This document shows, piece after piece, positions 13,208 through 25,363 of a stretch of DNA of 64,000 nucleotides (its first letter is position 1; each line of letters begins with the position of its first letter). This DNA comes from Motacilla alba alba. Taxonomy: Eukaryota; Chordata; Aves; Passeriformes; Motacillidae. Location of the stretch: positions 2,294,001 through 2,358,000 of the forward strand of contig NC_052021.1 of NCBI RefSeq assembly GCF_015832195.1. Reading direction: 5' to 3'. Both the position numbers and the translations under genes were made by a program. The notes beneath the pieces are model-generated. The model had not been told where the DNA came from and searched no databases. It was given only the letters and a program-made list of their open reading frames with translations.

Positions 13208-13989
13208 CCCAAGAAGCTAAACAGGAAGTCCCAGAAATTAAACAGAGAAGATGCTTTTGTTTCCCATTTCCACATAAAAGGGAATGTATAGTTTTAATTA
13301 CAGCGGGCCGTTTGCTGGGGGACCACCTGCCACGCAAACCATTATCCCAATCATATCTCTTTCCAATGACGCCTGGATTGCCAGGCAGCCAAAGCCAGAT
13401 GCCAACATGACGACAAAAAACAGCGTGAAGGAAGATGGGGAGCAACTGAGCCAAGGGAAGAGGGGCTGTGACTGCAGCCACCATCTTTGCTTTGTGCTGT
13501 CTCATCCCCTTGCATTGGCAGGGTGGGAAAAAACAGCTTTTGATGGATAACTCGGCGCCAGGCACTTTTCCACCCATCAGCGTGTCCTCCTACAGAAATG
13601 TTCTGCTGTGATGGCTGCCTTTAAATCACACGGGAAGGCCCTCCCAGCAGGTGTAATTTATGAGGGCTTCAACACCCCGGCAGTTCACCGAGCGAGGAGA
13701 ATGTGGGAAAAACTGGAGCCATGTAGGGAATAGCAAAACCAGCAGGTCCCCACTTCCAAGGGTTCTCCCCAATATCTGGTTTAAGGGTTTTAGGGAAGTG
13801 GTTTGCTCTGCCTTCTTAATTAAGTCAGGTCAGGCTACAGAGGGGGATGTCAGCAGCTGAGGGCTTGGAGACCTCGTTGGCCACTTGACCTTTCCTCAAG
13901 GATTCTTGCTGCACTTTCATAAGGAAGGCAGTGGGCTCTGTTAAGAGCATGGGAAACATGTTCTGAGAGTGCTACTGCACTGATTAATT

Positions 13990-14032
13990 ACGCATATATA
14001 CATATTATATATATATAAAAAAATATATCTAT
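13990..14032. repeat. AT-rich low-complexity patch
   Basis: Short stretch of catatata and tatata runs with an A-run; no other content. Confidence 0.8.
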
Positions 14033-17000
14033 GACATTTTGTTCCTTAGCAGGAAATCCAGAAGGTGGAGAACAATTCTTTTCAGCTTCCCTCGCACTTC
14101 TGCAACTCACACTTCTGTTGCATTGTGCAAATAATGATTTTAAATTCATGTTTCCCTCGGGATGCACCAGCTTAAGGAAGAGAGGCTTTGCTAGAAACTG
14201 CATCAGTCTCATCAAACAATGCAGTTGGGGGTGGGATGGGGGGGAAGAACCCCACCTTAAGGGTTTGTGAATAGCCCTAAGGACCATCTCTGACCGAAAA
14301 CTCACTCCCCTCTCTCCTGAAGGACTTTCCAAGCCCCAGGAAGGACGTATAGATTGCCCTTGTGCAATCTCCCATTGCCCATCCATCACCGCACCTGAAA
14401 TGTGTCAGGCAGGCAGAGACTGACATGTGGGACCCTTTCCCCTGGGTTAACCCCTCAGTGCCTGCCCAAGCAGCACAGGTCACCTTCACATCCTCCTGCC
14501 AGAAGACACCAAGTCTCCTGACTATCCTGGAAATAAATGTAGCCCAAAGTTTACTTCTAGCAAGCAACACGTGAGCCAATACATTTTCCTAAGAAGAGCT
14601 CGCAGGCGAAGTCTCCTCCCGCCTATTAATTAAATTGCTGTTTAACTCACGCTGAAAATCCTTCCCTTAAAGAGCCAGAGGATTCCCCGTGCCCCAGGCA
14701 GTGCGCAGAGGCAGCAAATGTGAAAACACACTGCCGTCTGCAGGGCTGATCCTGCCCAAAATGCCAGGGCCCTCCCGATTCCCGCTGGAAAAATCAATCT
14801 CTGTTAGCCCGGAGAGTTCCCCTAAATGAAAAGCCTTATCTAGAACAGGTCGTGTTATACAACAAGTCACTCGCTTTGCCTGGGAAATGAAAGATGATGA
14901 GGCACAGTCCCCGGTACAGAGGCTATCTCCATAAATCTGCCAAAAAGGAGCTGTGGATTACTTTGCTGGATTAATTATCTGTCCTTCAAACAGAGTCCTG
15001 ACCTCAGTGGCTGAGCATCTCCAACCTGTCACTGCAGCCGGGGAGGGAGGGCTAGCACAGGGCTCTGGCCACAGGAAAAGCAGCAGGAACACCCTCTGGG
15101 GCAATGAGAGCCCTGGCACTGACCAGCCTGTTGGCTCAAGGGGCTTGAATTGTGAGGTCTCAGTGTGGGTTTCTTTTTCAATTGGGCAGTGAGCCCGCTC
15201 CGTGTAAAGTGTGAAGTGAAGAAGTAAATTTTCCCGGAGTTAAAACACCCTGATGGGAAGGAAGGGACAGAAACAACTGAATGGCTTTTCCCTATTAGAT
15301 ATGGAAATGATTCCCAGTGCAGGCAGGACAAGCAGCCAAAGCTATGGCACAGCTACACCAGCGCTCCTCCATCATCTCAGCCTTAACAGCTTTGTAAGCT
15401 GGAGGCATAAAGCTAGATCTCAAGTCTTATTTTATGTGGTTATGGTTAATCTTTTAGTTTTATTGTGTTCCTGTCACGGGAGGACCTTGTGCTGGAGATA
15501 GCTGTATAAATAAGAGCTGCTGCAGTACATCCCCAGACGTGGCTGCCCGAGGGATGGAGCTGAACGGGACAGCAGCAATTCCAAATTAATTTTTAAACCC
15601 CACCTCCAGATCGCACCAATGCTTTAGGCATTAACACCGAAGGTATGATGAACGGCCAGGTTGCTTCTCAGCTCTCCACTGCTGTATGTACCAGCCCAAA
15701 AGGCAAAAGCAGACCAGCCACATGCTAGCTCTGTGCCCAGAAAACTCTGAGAGCCGGGAAAAGGCATCATCCAACCCTGCAGGGGAATGGGAGCAGCATC
15801 ACTGCTACCTCCCCTCCTGGAAGGGAGCTGAAGAGCCAGGTTTAATTACTACTTCCACCAGCCACTTTCACTTTTGCTTACGGTCGGTTTCTAATTTAAT
15901 TTGCTTCCCCATTCCCATATGTTAGGCTTTTTTTTTTTCCTTCTTCTTTTTTTTTTGCAAAATTGCCATAAAAAATTTCCAGCTCGGGCGCAAAAATCTG
16001 CTCGCTGACCTTTACCATCGTGATTGAGGATAATGAGAAATTAATTAGGCTTTACCTGCCTGCCAAAAAGAAAATGGCTTGCCTTGGCTGAGCAGGATTT
16101 TGGAAGCGCATTAGATGCCAGTCCTGTGTCTGGACTCTCACACATCAGAAAGCAACATCAGCTCTGTCCACAGGTTGATCATTCCCATCCAACCCCTTCT
16201 CCCTGAGACCCTGGTGACAACAGGAGAAAGATTCCTGGCCAGTTAGAAAAGCACTGTGCAATTCTCATGTTTGGGGAAAAAAAACAACAGTGCAAAGTAG
16301 TTTAATCACTCTTTTGATCTGTTCAGCTGGATCCTCTGGTAGGAGAGCTGCCCTCACCAGGCAGGACTGCGGGCAAGGGTTAAGCTCTTGGCATACACAA
16401 GCAGATGCAAGGCTGCGTGCAGTGATCTGCCTGCAGGTCTCTCCATGTTCCACCCGGATCCCAGAGCACCCTGATTCCCCCTCCACCATCCCACTGCCCA
16501 TCCAGGATGGCCAGGCCGACAGCTATATTACCATCCTCACCGTAATTCAGCAACCTCTGCAAAATTAGATTGATGTTTCAGTCCAGTCTCCAGTGAAAAA
16601 GAGCCTGTATCAGCCAGAAGACAGTCCCTGCTGCACCTTGGCCAGCTGATACCCACAGTCTGGGACAATCTCTCGAATAAATTGCAGAGGGAATTAGAGG
16701 AATAAATAATCCTCGCATCTTCAAAGGCTGGATACTTGCAGTCAGGATCAGTGGACTTGAAAGTCAGGGTGAAATCACCTTGACCCTGGAGGCTGATTAA
16801 AAGAGGGTTTGAAATGTCTGGGCTTTAAGGAAAAGAAACTGGGATATTATTCCTGCACATGGGGGCAGTGCCTGGAGCATGTGGCACAGCGGGGAGGGGA
16901 GGCACTCTGCCGTTTCTTGCTGGGAAGGGGCTCCCCAAGAAGTGATGCCAGGAAGAGAGTTACAACCCACACCCACCAAGCTGGTCCCTCACTCTTGGAT

Positions 17001-17569
17001 CGCCCCAAGCAGTCTGTCTGTCCTCACCAAAGCAGCATCTGAGTGCAGCCCTGGGAGCATCAAAGTCAGCCAGGCTATGGCAGAGATTGCTGAGCTCAAG
17101 GCATCTTAAATGAAACAGGCCCAAGCCCCCAAAACTGGTCTTCCCATAAGGCAGCTGGGTTTTATCTGGAAACACCTTCCCAGCCTGCCCTGCCCTTGCT
17201 GCCATCAAGAAGGGATGCTCAGGCTATGGATCCCAAGGGCCCAAGTGATGATCCATTCATGCACACCAGGAAGGGTTCCCAGGCTTCAGAGCCAGACTGC
17301 AAAGGCAGGCTCAATCCATGTGCCTGTCAGAATGCAGAAAGACATCACCCCTTTAATTAAGCTTCCTCCTCTAGCTCTGCACCCTCACGGGCCCAGTCCT
17401 TGCATCAGGCCTTCTGAAACTTTTGGGAAACACCACAGAAACCACCAGCAGCCATTCAGTCCATACTCAGTCCCGTTCCCTCCTGGAACAGAACATGCCC
17501 TCCGTGGGGTCGTGTGAAGCCAAGCTGCTCGTGGCTCATCATTTCAATGTGAAATTTTGTCAAATTTGC

Positions 17570-17683
17570 TTGGAGCCACCTGGTGTAGTGGAAGGTGACC
17601 ATGCCCATGGTAGGGGGGTTGGAACAACCATCTTTTTTGTCCCTTCTATCCTAAATCATTCTATTTATTCTATTCCGTGATTT
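17570..17683 (+). mobile_element. CR1 LINE 3' end
   Basis: Plus-strand CR1 tail: ggagccacctggtgtagtgg, 'catggtaggggggttggaac', a diverged 'cccttctatcctaaatc' and an attctattt/attctattcc end resembling the CR1 terminal repeats. The CCAT array begins only 45 bp beyond this tail. Confidence 0.85.
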
Positions 17684-17728
17684 CCCAGGGATGGGATGCA
17701 CAAAGACTTATTGCAGGGTCATCCTCGC

Positions 17729-18721
17729 CATCCATCCATACCTCCATCCATCCATCCATCATCCATCCATCCATCCATCCATCCATCATCCATCCATCCA
17801 TCATCCATCCATCATCCATCCATCCATCATCCATCCATCCATCCATCATCCATCATCCATCCATCCATCCATCATCCATCCATCATCCATCATCCATCCA
17901 TCCATCCATCATCCATCCATCATCCACCATCCATCCATCCATCATCCATCCATCCATCATCCATCCATCCAGCATCCATCCATCATCCATCCATCCATCC
18001 ATCCATCCATCCATCTATCATCCACCATCCATCCATCCATCATCCATCCATCCATCATCCATCATCCATCCATCCATCATCCATCCATCCATCATCCATC
18101 CATCATCCATCCATCCATCATCCATCATCCATCCATCCATCCCTCCATCCATCCATCCATCCATCCATCCATCCATCCATCCATCCATCATCCATCCATC
18201 ATCCATCCATCATCCATCCATCCATCCATCCATCCATCCATCCATCCATCATCCATCCTTCCATCCATCCATCCATCCATCCAGCATCCATCCATCATCC
18301 ATCCATCCATCTATCCATCCATCCATCCATCATCTATCCATCCATCATCCATCCATCCATCATCCATCCCTCCATCCATCCATCCATCCATCCATCATCC
18401 ATCCATCCATCCATCCATCATCCATCCCTCCATTCATCCATCCAGCCATCCAGCATCCATCCATCATCCATCCATCCATCTATCCATCCATCCATCCATG
18501 CATTATCCATCCCTCCATCCATCCATCCATCCATCCATCCATCCATCCATCCATCATCCATCCATCCATCCATCCATCCATCCATCCATCATCCATCCAT
18601 CCATCCATCCATCCATCCATCATCCATCCATCCATCCATCCATCCATCATCCATCCATCCATCCATCCATCCATCCATCCATCCATCCATTTATCCATCA
18701 TCCATCCATCATCCATCCACC

Positions 18722-18764
<43 letters not shown>

Positions 18765-18886
18765 CATCCATCATCCATCCATCCATCCATCATCCATCCA
18801 TCCATCATCCATCCATCCATCCATCCATCCATCCATCCATCCATCCATCCATCATCCATCCACCCATTATCCACCCATCATCCATC
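17729..18886. repeat. Long (CCAT)n tandem array, about 1.16 kb, with interspersed CATCATC variants
   Basis: About 1,160 bp built from the tetramer CCAT, broken often by a 3-base variant (catcatcc) and by rarer ctcc, agcatcc and ctatcc variants. A pure (CTAT)n block sits at 18723-18764. All three forward frames stay open through most of it because no arrangement of the units makes a stop, so the 415-474 residue His-Pro-Ser-Ile frames are artefacts. On the CDH23 transcript strand it reads (GGAT)n with GATGATGG steps. It ends 35 nt inside the intron that follows the exon at 18922-19000. Confidence 0.99.
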
Positions 18887-18921
18887 TCTGCTGGGGTCCC
18901 CTCCGTGCCCCCAGGACTCAC

Positions 18922-19000
18922 CCGACACGATGGTGTAGCCGATGCCCCGGGGACGTCCCTTGTCCTGGTCGACGGCCGTTATCATCCGCACGGTGGTACC
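18922..19000 (-). CDS. CDH23: CDH23 short internal coding exon, EC3 (human residues 252-278)
   Basis: This 79-bp exon encodes [19 protein letters not shown] followed by IGYTIVS, plus the first base of a split glycine codon (phase 0 to phase 1). The acceptor is gtgcctccccag and the donor is tcgg|gtgagt. The AVDQD segment is the DXD calcium motif of EC3. The protein matches human cadherin-23 residues 252-278 with small hydrophobic changes (M for I, V for I), and the length matches human c.754-832. The unusual feature is its setting: a 1.16-kb tetranucleotide array starts only 35 nt into the intron after this donor, so in the pre-mRNA the splice site is followed almost at once by hundreds of GGAU units. 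Confidence 0.96.
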
Positions 19001-20369
19001 CTGGGGAGGCACAGGGGACGGGTGTCACAGCACTGCTGGGGCTCCCACAACGACCTGCACTTCTCAGCCTGGGCCAGCTGCTGAGGGACAGCCTGCCCTA
19101 GGACATGGCAGGTCATGGAAAAGTCCCACTGCCTGCCCTTGAAGCAGTTTGGGCTGGATTCTCATCACTCTGGTGCGCGTGTTAATCCACTCTGTCAATT
19201 CACCCCAGGATGTAGCTGGGAATGCTGAGGGCATCACCAGCAGGAAACAATTCTCTTTCACCACCAGCTTCGGCTTAAACTGCCATTGGCTTCCCAATTT
19301 CAACCTGTCCTCCCACTGTGTTCCTCAGATGAGGCACCCCAAGCAATCAGGGCTGCTCACACTGACCACTGGCAGCCAGCTGCGCAACTGAGAGCCGAGG
19401 AGATTTTAACCGAAACCCTTGAGGAGGAGGAGGAGGAGGGCTGGACAGGTGCTGAGAACCAGGGATTGCCCACAGGCAGGAGCTCCTGCAGCTGCCAGCT
19501 CACCCGCCTCATCCTCTGTCCTGCAGGATGCACTGTTCCTATAACACAGCAGAAAGATCCAAGAACCCCCAAAAACGGACAAGAACAACGTAAGAGGGAC
19601 CCAAAATTCTTGTTTAGGTCTTGAAATAAAAATATCGTGCTCCATAAGTCAACTTCCCCCGCCGCAGTGCAGTGAGCCCCTGTGAATACCAACACATGCA
19701 CATGCCCGTAATTAATGTAGTGTGAAAAAATTTACAACTCAGCTGTTCTTGTTTTCATTGGCTTATTAACAGTGGGGAAAGCAGCAAATTTTTTATTTTT
19801 TTTTTTCTTTCCCCTCAGAGGAAATGTCAGCAGAGGCGTTTGCATATCTAACGAGGGAGCAGAGCAGGTCGGCAGCCTCGTGCTTGCCCTGCAATCCATC
19901 ATTTGAAGGCCAGAGGGAAAGCTGAAACACCACTGGTGGAAAGAAGGGACTCACAGGACTTCCAGATCCCTGTCCCTGGGGGCTCGATGCCACTGCTGGC
20001 CATAAAGAAGGCTCCCAGGGCCAGGCAGGCTGCCCGTTCCCTGATCTCCGAGGGCATTTCAACAGACTCCTTAAGTAAATCCATGTTATTAACCGAGAGC
20101 ATTAGCCATAAATCCCAGGTCACTGGCCTCTGAGCAGCACTCGGCTGGTGAGGCTCAGCAGCCACCCGGAGAGCCTCTAAATTACTGACAATAACTGTGC
20201 TTTCCCAAGAGCACGGAGAGAGAGAAAAACCACGGCGAAAGTGGGGAAGGAGCAGGTGGGAAAGCAGAAGAAGGGATGTGGAAAGGAGGGCAGGGCAGAG
20301 CAGAGGGGGAAAAAAGGGTGATGCATTTCAGTGTGCCCTGTCCCAGCATAGTTTTGCTTGCATTATGAT

Positions 20370-20466
20370 GTAAAATTACAATGCAAAATTTTAATGTAAA
20401 ATTACAATGTATAAATCATAATGTATTATACTTTATACTATAATCTATATATAGAGAGAAGAGAGA

Positions 20467-20504
<38 letters not shown>

Positions 20505-20640
20505 TCTCTATATATATCAATATACTTTATATATATATATACTTTATACAGATATATATTTATAAAATAGTATTATATACTTCATATTGTGTTTCACGTG
20601 TTATTATATATTCTGTATTGTATTCTACACTACCCTCACA
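20370..20640. repeat. AT-rich low-complexity block with (TA)n and an inverted repeat
   Basis: About 270 bp of nearly pure A/T, including a (TA)n run near 20472-20500. The run is flanked by atatatagagag on the left and ctctctatatat on the right, so the core can fold into a hairpin. Upstream the phrase 'gtaaaattacaatg' occurs twice as a short direct repeat. Confidence 0.9.
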
Positions 20641-21128
20641 TTCAGCAGGATCAAACTCGATGCAATCTTTAATCTCCCGTCCCCACGGGGCAGGTAAGAG
20701 CCCCTCCCCGCCCTGGCACAGCGGGAGCTCCCCCATGGGAGGGGCAGTGGGTGCAGGCACCGGAGCCGTGTGACAGCTCTCTTGTCACCTGTCACGCGGC
20801 TCGGGAGCGGCACGGAATGGGAATTGCCTCCTGCCGAGGGAAGGCAGGGTCCTGCGATGGCTGGGGAATAGCAATGGGCAGCTTTACCTGCGGGAGAGGC
20901 CCCTCCTGGAGGAGCCAAGGGGAAGGGCTGGAGGCAGAGATAAAAGGATGAGCGGGGACGTGGCAGCAGAGAAAGTTTGGGAGAGGTGGAGGGGGAATCC
21001 ATTCGGATATCTCAGCGGCGCGTGCCATGGAGATGCCCACGGGAAAGAAATTATCCAGACATTTGATCACAGGAATGAGGGCTGTGAGGGACCATGCTGA
21101 GGTTCACCCTCTGCCCTCAGCAGGCCCG

Positions 21129-21152
21129 TGATGATGATGATGATGATGATAT
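21129..21152. repeat. (GAT)n trinucleotide microsatellite, about 8 copies
   Basis: About eight consecutive tga/atg steps; a short simple repeat. Confidence 0.95.
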
Positions 21153-22280
21153 CCTGCTGCTGGGTTTTGGCATTGGGGCTCCCCCCCCGTTCTCCCTGCA
21201 GCCTCCTGTGTGTCTCCTCCTGCTCCAGGAGCACCTCCTGGGGATGGGCCACGTTTCACCAGTGTCCAAGAAACACATGTTGGAGTGGTGTTGGCTTCCC
21301 TACCATCCATGGATGCCACTCCTGGAACCACAGCAAGATCCTTCACATCCCACCTGGCTTCCATCCAGGTGCCCACAAGTCTGGCAGATGCCACCTCTTG
21401 GGGATGGACGATCCCTTCCTGAGCAACCTCAGCGCTTGGGAGCAGCCTGGAAGCTCCCAGGAAAGGGGCTGAAGAAGCGGCACAGGGCACAACCTGTGGC
21501 AAGACCCTGGAGCTCTTAGAAACTCCCAAAAGTCCCTGACGTTCCTTTTAAAACAAGGCACACCTCGCCCACCCACTGCAGACAGCAGTGGCTGGTGGGT
21601 ACAGAGAGAACAGAATAACGCTTCCTCTCTAGGGGAGGAGGAAGAAGGTTTAGAAAAGTAATAATCTGGGAAAGCCTATGCTTAAAAAAAGGCAAAGAAA
21701 ATAAAGAATGGCACATTATCCAAACAAAATCTGAGGGTTTTTTGAAGAGGGGCAGGGGTAAATCAATCCTTTTTTAATAAAACCCTGAGCTTTTAATAAA
21801 GTGTTCACACTGATGGGCTGGAAATATTGTAAGAAAGAATTAACTCGGAGCTACTGAGACTCTAGGGCAAAACCAGCACTGATTCTACATTATTTCTTCA
21901 ACTCAAGGAGTTTCTGAGGAGGAGGGGGATGGTGCTGAAGAATTAAAACTGTTTTAATGATGTTTGACATGTTATCTGTACCATTCTACTGCGAGGGAAT
22001 ACAAGTGCTGGTCTTGGGGCCGTGTGCCAGCGGGGCTCGGCACCATTCTTGGCCTCACGTGGCTCCCCGTGGGATGAAGCACACGTTCACAGCCCTGAGA
22101 TTGTCTCCTGGAGAGTGGAATCCTCCTCCTGCACCCACAAAGCGAAGCTGCAGCACTGCCTGCACCGTGCACCAGCTGAGGCGCAGAAAAGCAGGGGCTC
22201 ATCAGAATCACAGCAGCTCTGAAAGGGGAAATGAGCCCTCTCCCCCAGCCCCTATCAGCCTGACTGGAGGACATGGATTC

Positions 22281-22475
22281 CCAGAGCCATTCAGGTTGGA
22301 AGAGCCTTCTGATATCATCCAGTCCAGCCATTCCCCCGGCACTGCCAAGGCCACCACTAACTCGCGTCCCCAGGTGCCACATCCACACGTCCTTTAAATC
22401 CCTGCAGGGATGGTGATTCCACTACCACCCTGGCAGCCTGTGGCGATGCTTGCACAACCCTTCCTTTCCAAGACA
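22281..22475 (-). mobile_element. CR1 LINE fragment (second subfamily)
   Basis: Reverse-strand CR1 of the subfamily whose tail includes 'cagcactgccaaggccaccactaa', seen here as cactgccaaggccaccacta. It continues through ggtgccacatccacacgtcc and atggtgattccactaccacc to the 'gcagcctg' block. It includes more of the 3' UTR than most copies here. Confidence 0.88.
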
Positions 22476-25234
22476 TTCAACACCAGCCACGCCACCCGGC
22501 CTCCAGCTGCTGCCAGGACAGACACCCAAAAACCCTCTTGAGGATGAAAAACACGCCTCAGAGCTTTGCCACGGCTGCGGGCGCACTTGGGTGCCCTAGG
22601 AGAGATGTCTGAGCCATGCTGGGATGATAAACAACATCAAGAAAGAAGATACAACACCTCCAGGGACAGCAGAGCCTCTTCCCTGCTGCGTCCTCTTCCT
22701 CTGCCCGATAAGAAATTGCTTTCTTCTCAGTGTCACAATAAGCACCTGCCCAAAATGCTTCTCAATTATGCTCCCAGATCCCGGCCTGAGAGAAATAAGA
22801 ACTACAACTGCACTCCTCTCCCCTCTCATGCCCCTCCACCCCTTTTTCTTCTTCTTCTCTTACAGGATTAGGGACTTGAAAGGCGAAGCGCAGCCCAGCG
22901 TTGCAGCAGGGGAAGCGGGGGGGGTGGGGGTGGTGGTGAGCGCTTCAGAAAGCTGCCACGGCAAAAAAAAATCCCATTTCTCACTTCTTAATTCCAGTCA
23001 ATTCCAGTCAAAGGGCTGATAGAGATCTGTTTGTGGTAATTTGCTGCAGTTTATCCACTCTTTTCACCTTCTATCGGCTCTCCGCTGACGGGCTGGCTGA
23101 CATGCTGTTACTCGAGTGAGGAAATTAAAATTTGATGCAATAATCCCAAATAAGAAGGATTTTATTAGGTAATGTATACACTTTAGATGAGGTATTCCTG
23201 CCTGATACATTGATAGGGGAACACAGACATGCTGTGCGCCGCAGATAAAAAGAGGGAAGAGAGACGGGGAGCAGCGGCTCCGTGGATTTAGGGCTGGGAT
23301 GAGATGCCTTGAGCACATTCTGACCTGCTGAGTCACATGTCAGGGTAAACATCGCCCAAAAATGCACCACAGCCTCTTGGTTTGACCTGCAAGCCCGGTT
23401 TTGGGTGGGAGCTGGCCAAGCTCAGACTCCCCACCTAAATTGGTGGCGATCATTTTGATAATCAAGATATCCGCTTTACACCTGGCTCCACTCAGGGGGT
23501 AGGGCAGAGCTGATGAGAAGATTTACACCGGGAGACAAAAAATGCACATAATTAACGGCTGCACCTTATGAACTTCAAGGTCTTTTCCAACCTGTGTTAA
23601 ACCCCAGGCTTGCCAAAGCAAATCACACCCCTGTTTCAGCAGTGGAGTTTCTCCCAGGAAGGCTGGGAATTTGGGTCCAAACCAGAGGGTGACACCACTC
23701 AAAGCAGCCCCCACCTCCAGCAATCTTCCTCTTCACCATGCCTCTGGTGGCACCTATCCCTCCCAGATACCTCAGTGCCTTTGGAGATGTTGCACGTGGC
23801 CAAGAGAAATTAAAATCTCTAACCCTGGTGGGAATTCCTTCCCCCTTTTCCTGTAGCACATTACACAGTGGTTATTTGCTGCTTTCCTGACTGCAAATAG
23901 TGAGTGTTCCAGGAATAAATGTGGTGCATGTTGGTGTACTGACACAAAGGGATCCTTCAGCCTTAATATATATCATTATTTGGAAGATATTCCCTTTCCT
24001 GGATACCAGATCACGCCATGGAGGTGATGCAGTCTATGATTTTTAATACTTACGGCACTTTTCATTCCTCTAATTTCATTTAAACCGTTTTTCCTCCTAG
24101 TTTAGTGTGATCTAATTTGTGGGGGTTTATTTCCCTGCAGCTCACTCTGTCCATCCCAGAGATACTCCTTAATATCAACAAAGCTTTTACTTTGTGAGTA
24201 ATTCATGAACAAGCTGGTTTTTTTGGCCATCTCTTGGCCAGCAGACTGGGAATGTGCCGCGTCACCACGGGATTTGGGACAGCACAACTCAGCCCTATTG
24301 ATCCAGCACTCTCCATGTCCACTTCTGCCCCGAAGTGAATAAAAAGGCATAAACTGAAGCACACTGGAGTTCCCTCTCCCTCTGAACAGAGCCACCAGGC
24401 ATTTGGGATCCAGAGCACCGTACAAGTTGTGGGGTGCACATGTGGTGTGGGTGCCCACCATGCCATGATTTTACGGCAGGTTTTCCCTTCCACACACAGA
24501 AATGTTTCCCCGTGTACAAAGCGATGGGATGCACAGCTGTGCCTGCTGTGGAGAAGGGCTGGTGCTTGGATTAAAGCCCTTGGTGGGTCTCCAAAATGGT
24601 CTCCATTCCCTGCGTAGATTGCAAGGGCTGTACCGCATTTCAGGGTGTACTTTTAATCCTGACTGGAAAGTACCAAAAATAAAAGAGACAAATTTCTCGT
24701 TGAAAGTCCCAGATGAGATTCCCTCAAGAAACGGCTCCCAAAGCCCAAGCTGCCCTCCACGCTCCCTGACATCTGTGGGGGAAAAAACAAACCTCATCCC
24801 TGCTGCATTCAGAGACTGGGAGACGTTTTTCCACAAACAGCGAGTTTGCTGACAAACCGAGTTTCAGAAGAACTAAAATGATTGGACCAATTTGGCAAAA
24901 CCTGGGGGAAAAGACTCAAAGTGCTGAAATGGCTGATGATTCTGGCATTTTCAAAACTGCCTCATTTCAGGAACGTTTAGATTTTTCCTTCAAGACCTCT
25001 ATTGGAAATGGCATGCAGATAGACCGTGGGGAGGAGACGGGGCGACTGTCTGCTCCCAACAACACAAAACCCTTGTAGAATTTAAGAAAAAACCCTCAAG
25101 AAATTTTTTTATTTGGGGTCCAGGCTCCCTGAACCCCTGTGCTTAGGCTGCCTGTTTTAAAAGGGGCTGAATGTTTTGGATCTGGCTGGAATTGGGCTGT
25201 TTCAGAAGGAAACCCCAGGAAGCACAGCCCTTAC

Positions 25235-25363
25235 CGGAGGCGAGTTCTCGTAGATGTTCGTGCTGTAGGGCAGGTTGATGAAGATGGGGTCCATGTCCTG
25301 CACGTCTGTGATGATGACTGCCAGGTTGGCCAGAGTAGACAGAGGCTTGTTTTTATCTTGGTC
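25235..25363 (-). CDS. CDH23: CDH23 internal coding exon, end of EC2 and start of EC3 (human residues 209-251)
   Basis: This exon encodes 43 codons, from DQDKNKPLSTLANLAV through IITDVQDMDPIF to NIYENSPP. The acceptor is cttttttcaag before GAC and the donor is ccg|gtaagg; both ends are phase 0. It contains the EC2-EC3 linker in the variant form DVQDMDP instead of the usual DXNDNXP, followed by the YEN base motif of EC3. The proline codon at 25268-25270 falls at human position 240, which I remember as the p.P240L deafness site; this agrees with the numbering. Length (129 bp) matches human c.625-753. It joins in frame to the exon at 29031-29225 through the conserved NATDQD junction and to the next exon at SPP|GTT. 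Confidence 0.97.

Larger units (their letters stand above)
8786..18921 (-). other. CDH23: CDH23 intron within EC3 (10.1 kb)
   Basis: This intron splits a glycine codon between the exons at 18922-19000 and 8673-8785. It holds, from low to high coordinate, a CCCAT array (9583-9695), a CR1 piece joined to an AC repeat (13073-13203), an AT-rich patch (13990-14032), a CR1 3' end (17570-17683) and the long CCAT array (17729-18886). The stretches 9700-13070, 14035-17565 and 8786-9580 look like unclassified single-copy intron, with A-rich runs near 11885-11930 and T-rich runs near 15925-15960. Confidence 0.9.
19001..25234 (-). other. CDH23: CDH23 intron before the short EC3 exon (6.2 kb)
   Basis: Runs from the donor ccg|gtaagg at 25234 to the acceptor ctccccag at 19001. 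It contains a short GAG run (19421-19439), a long AT-rich block with an AT palindrome (20370-20640), a GAT microsatellite (21129-21152) and a CR1 piece (22281-22475). The spans 19440-20365, 21155-22280 and 22480-25230 show no recognisable gene or repeat. Confidence 0.9.

Noticed and set aside
17677..19101. Forward open frames of 415-474 residues rich in His-Pro-Ser-Ile
   Set aside because: They are translations of the CCAT array, which has no stop codon in any frame. There is no conserved protein and no splice or promoter support.
23560..23605. gaacttcaaggtcttttccaacct as a CR1 tail
   Set aside because: Only about 25 bases resemble the CR1 3' end and the neighbouring blocks are missing; too short to call.
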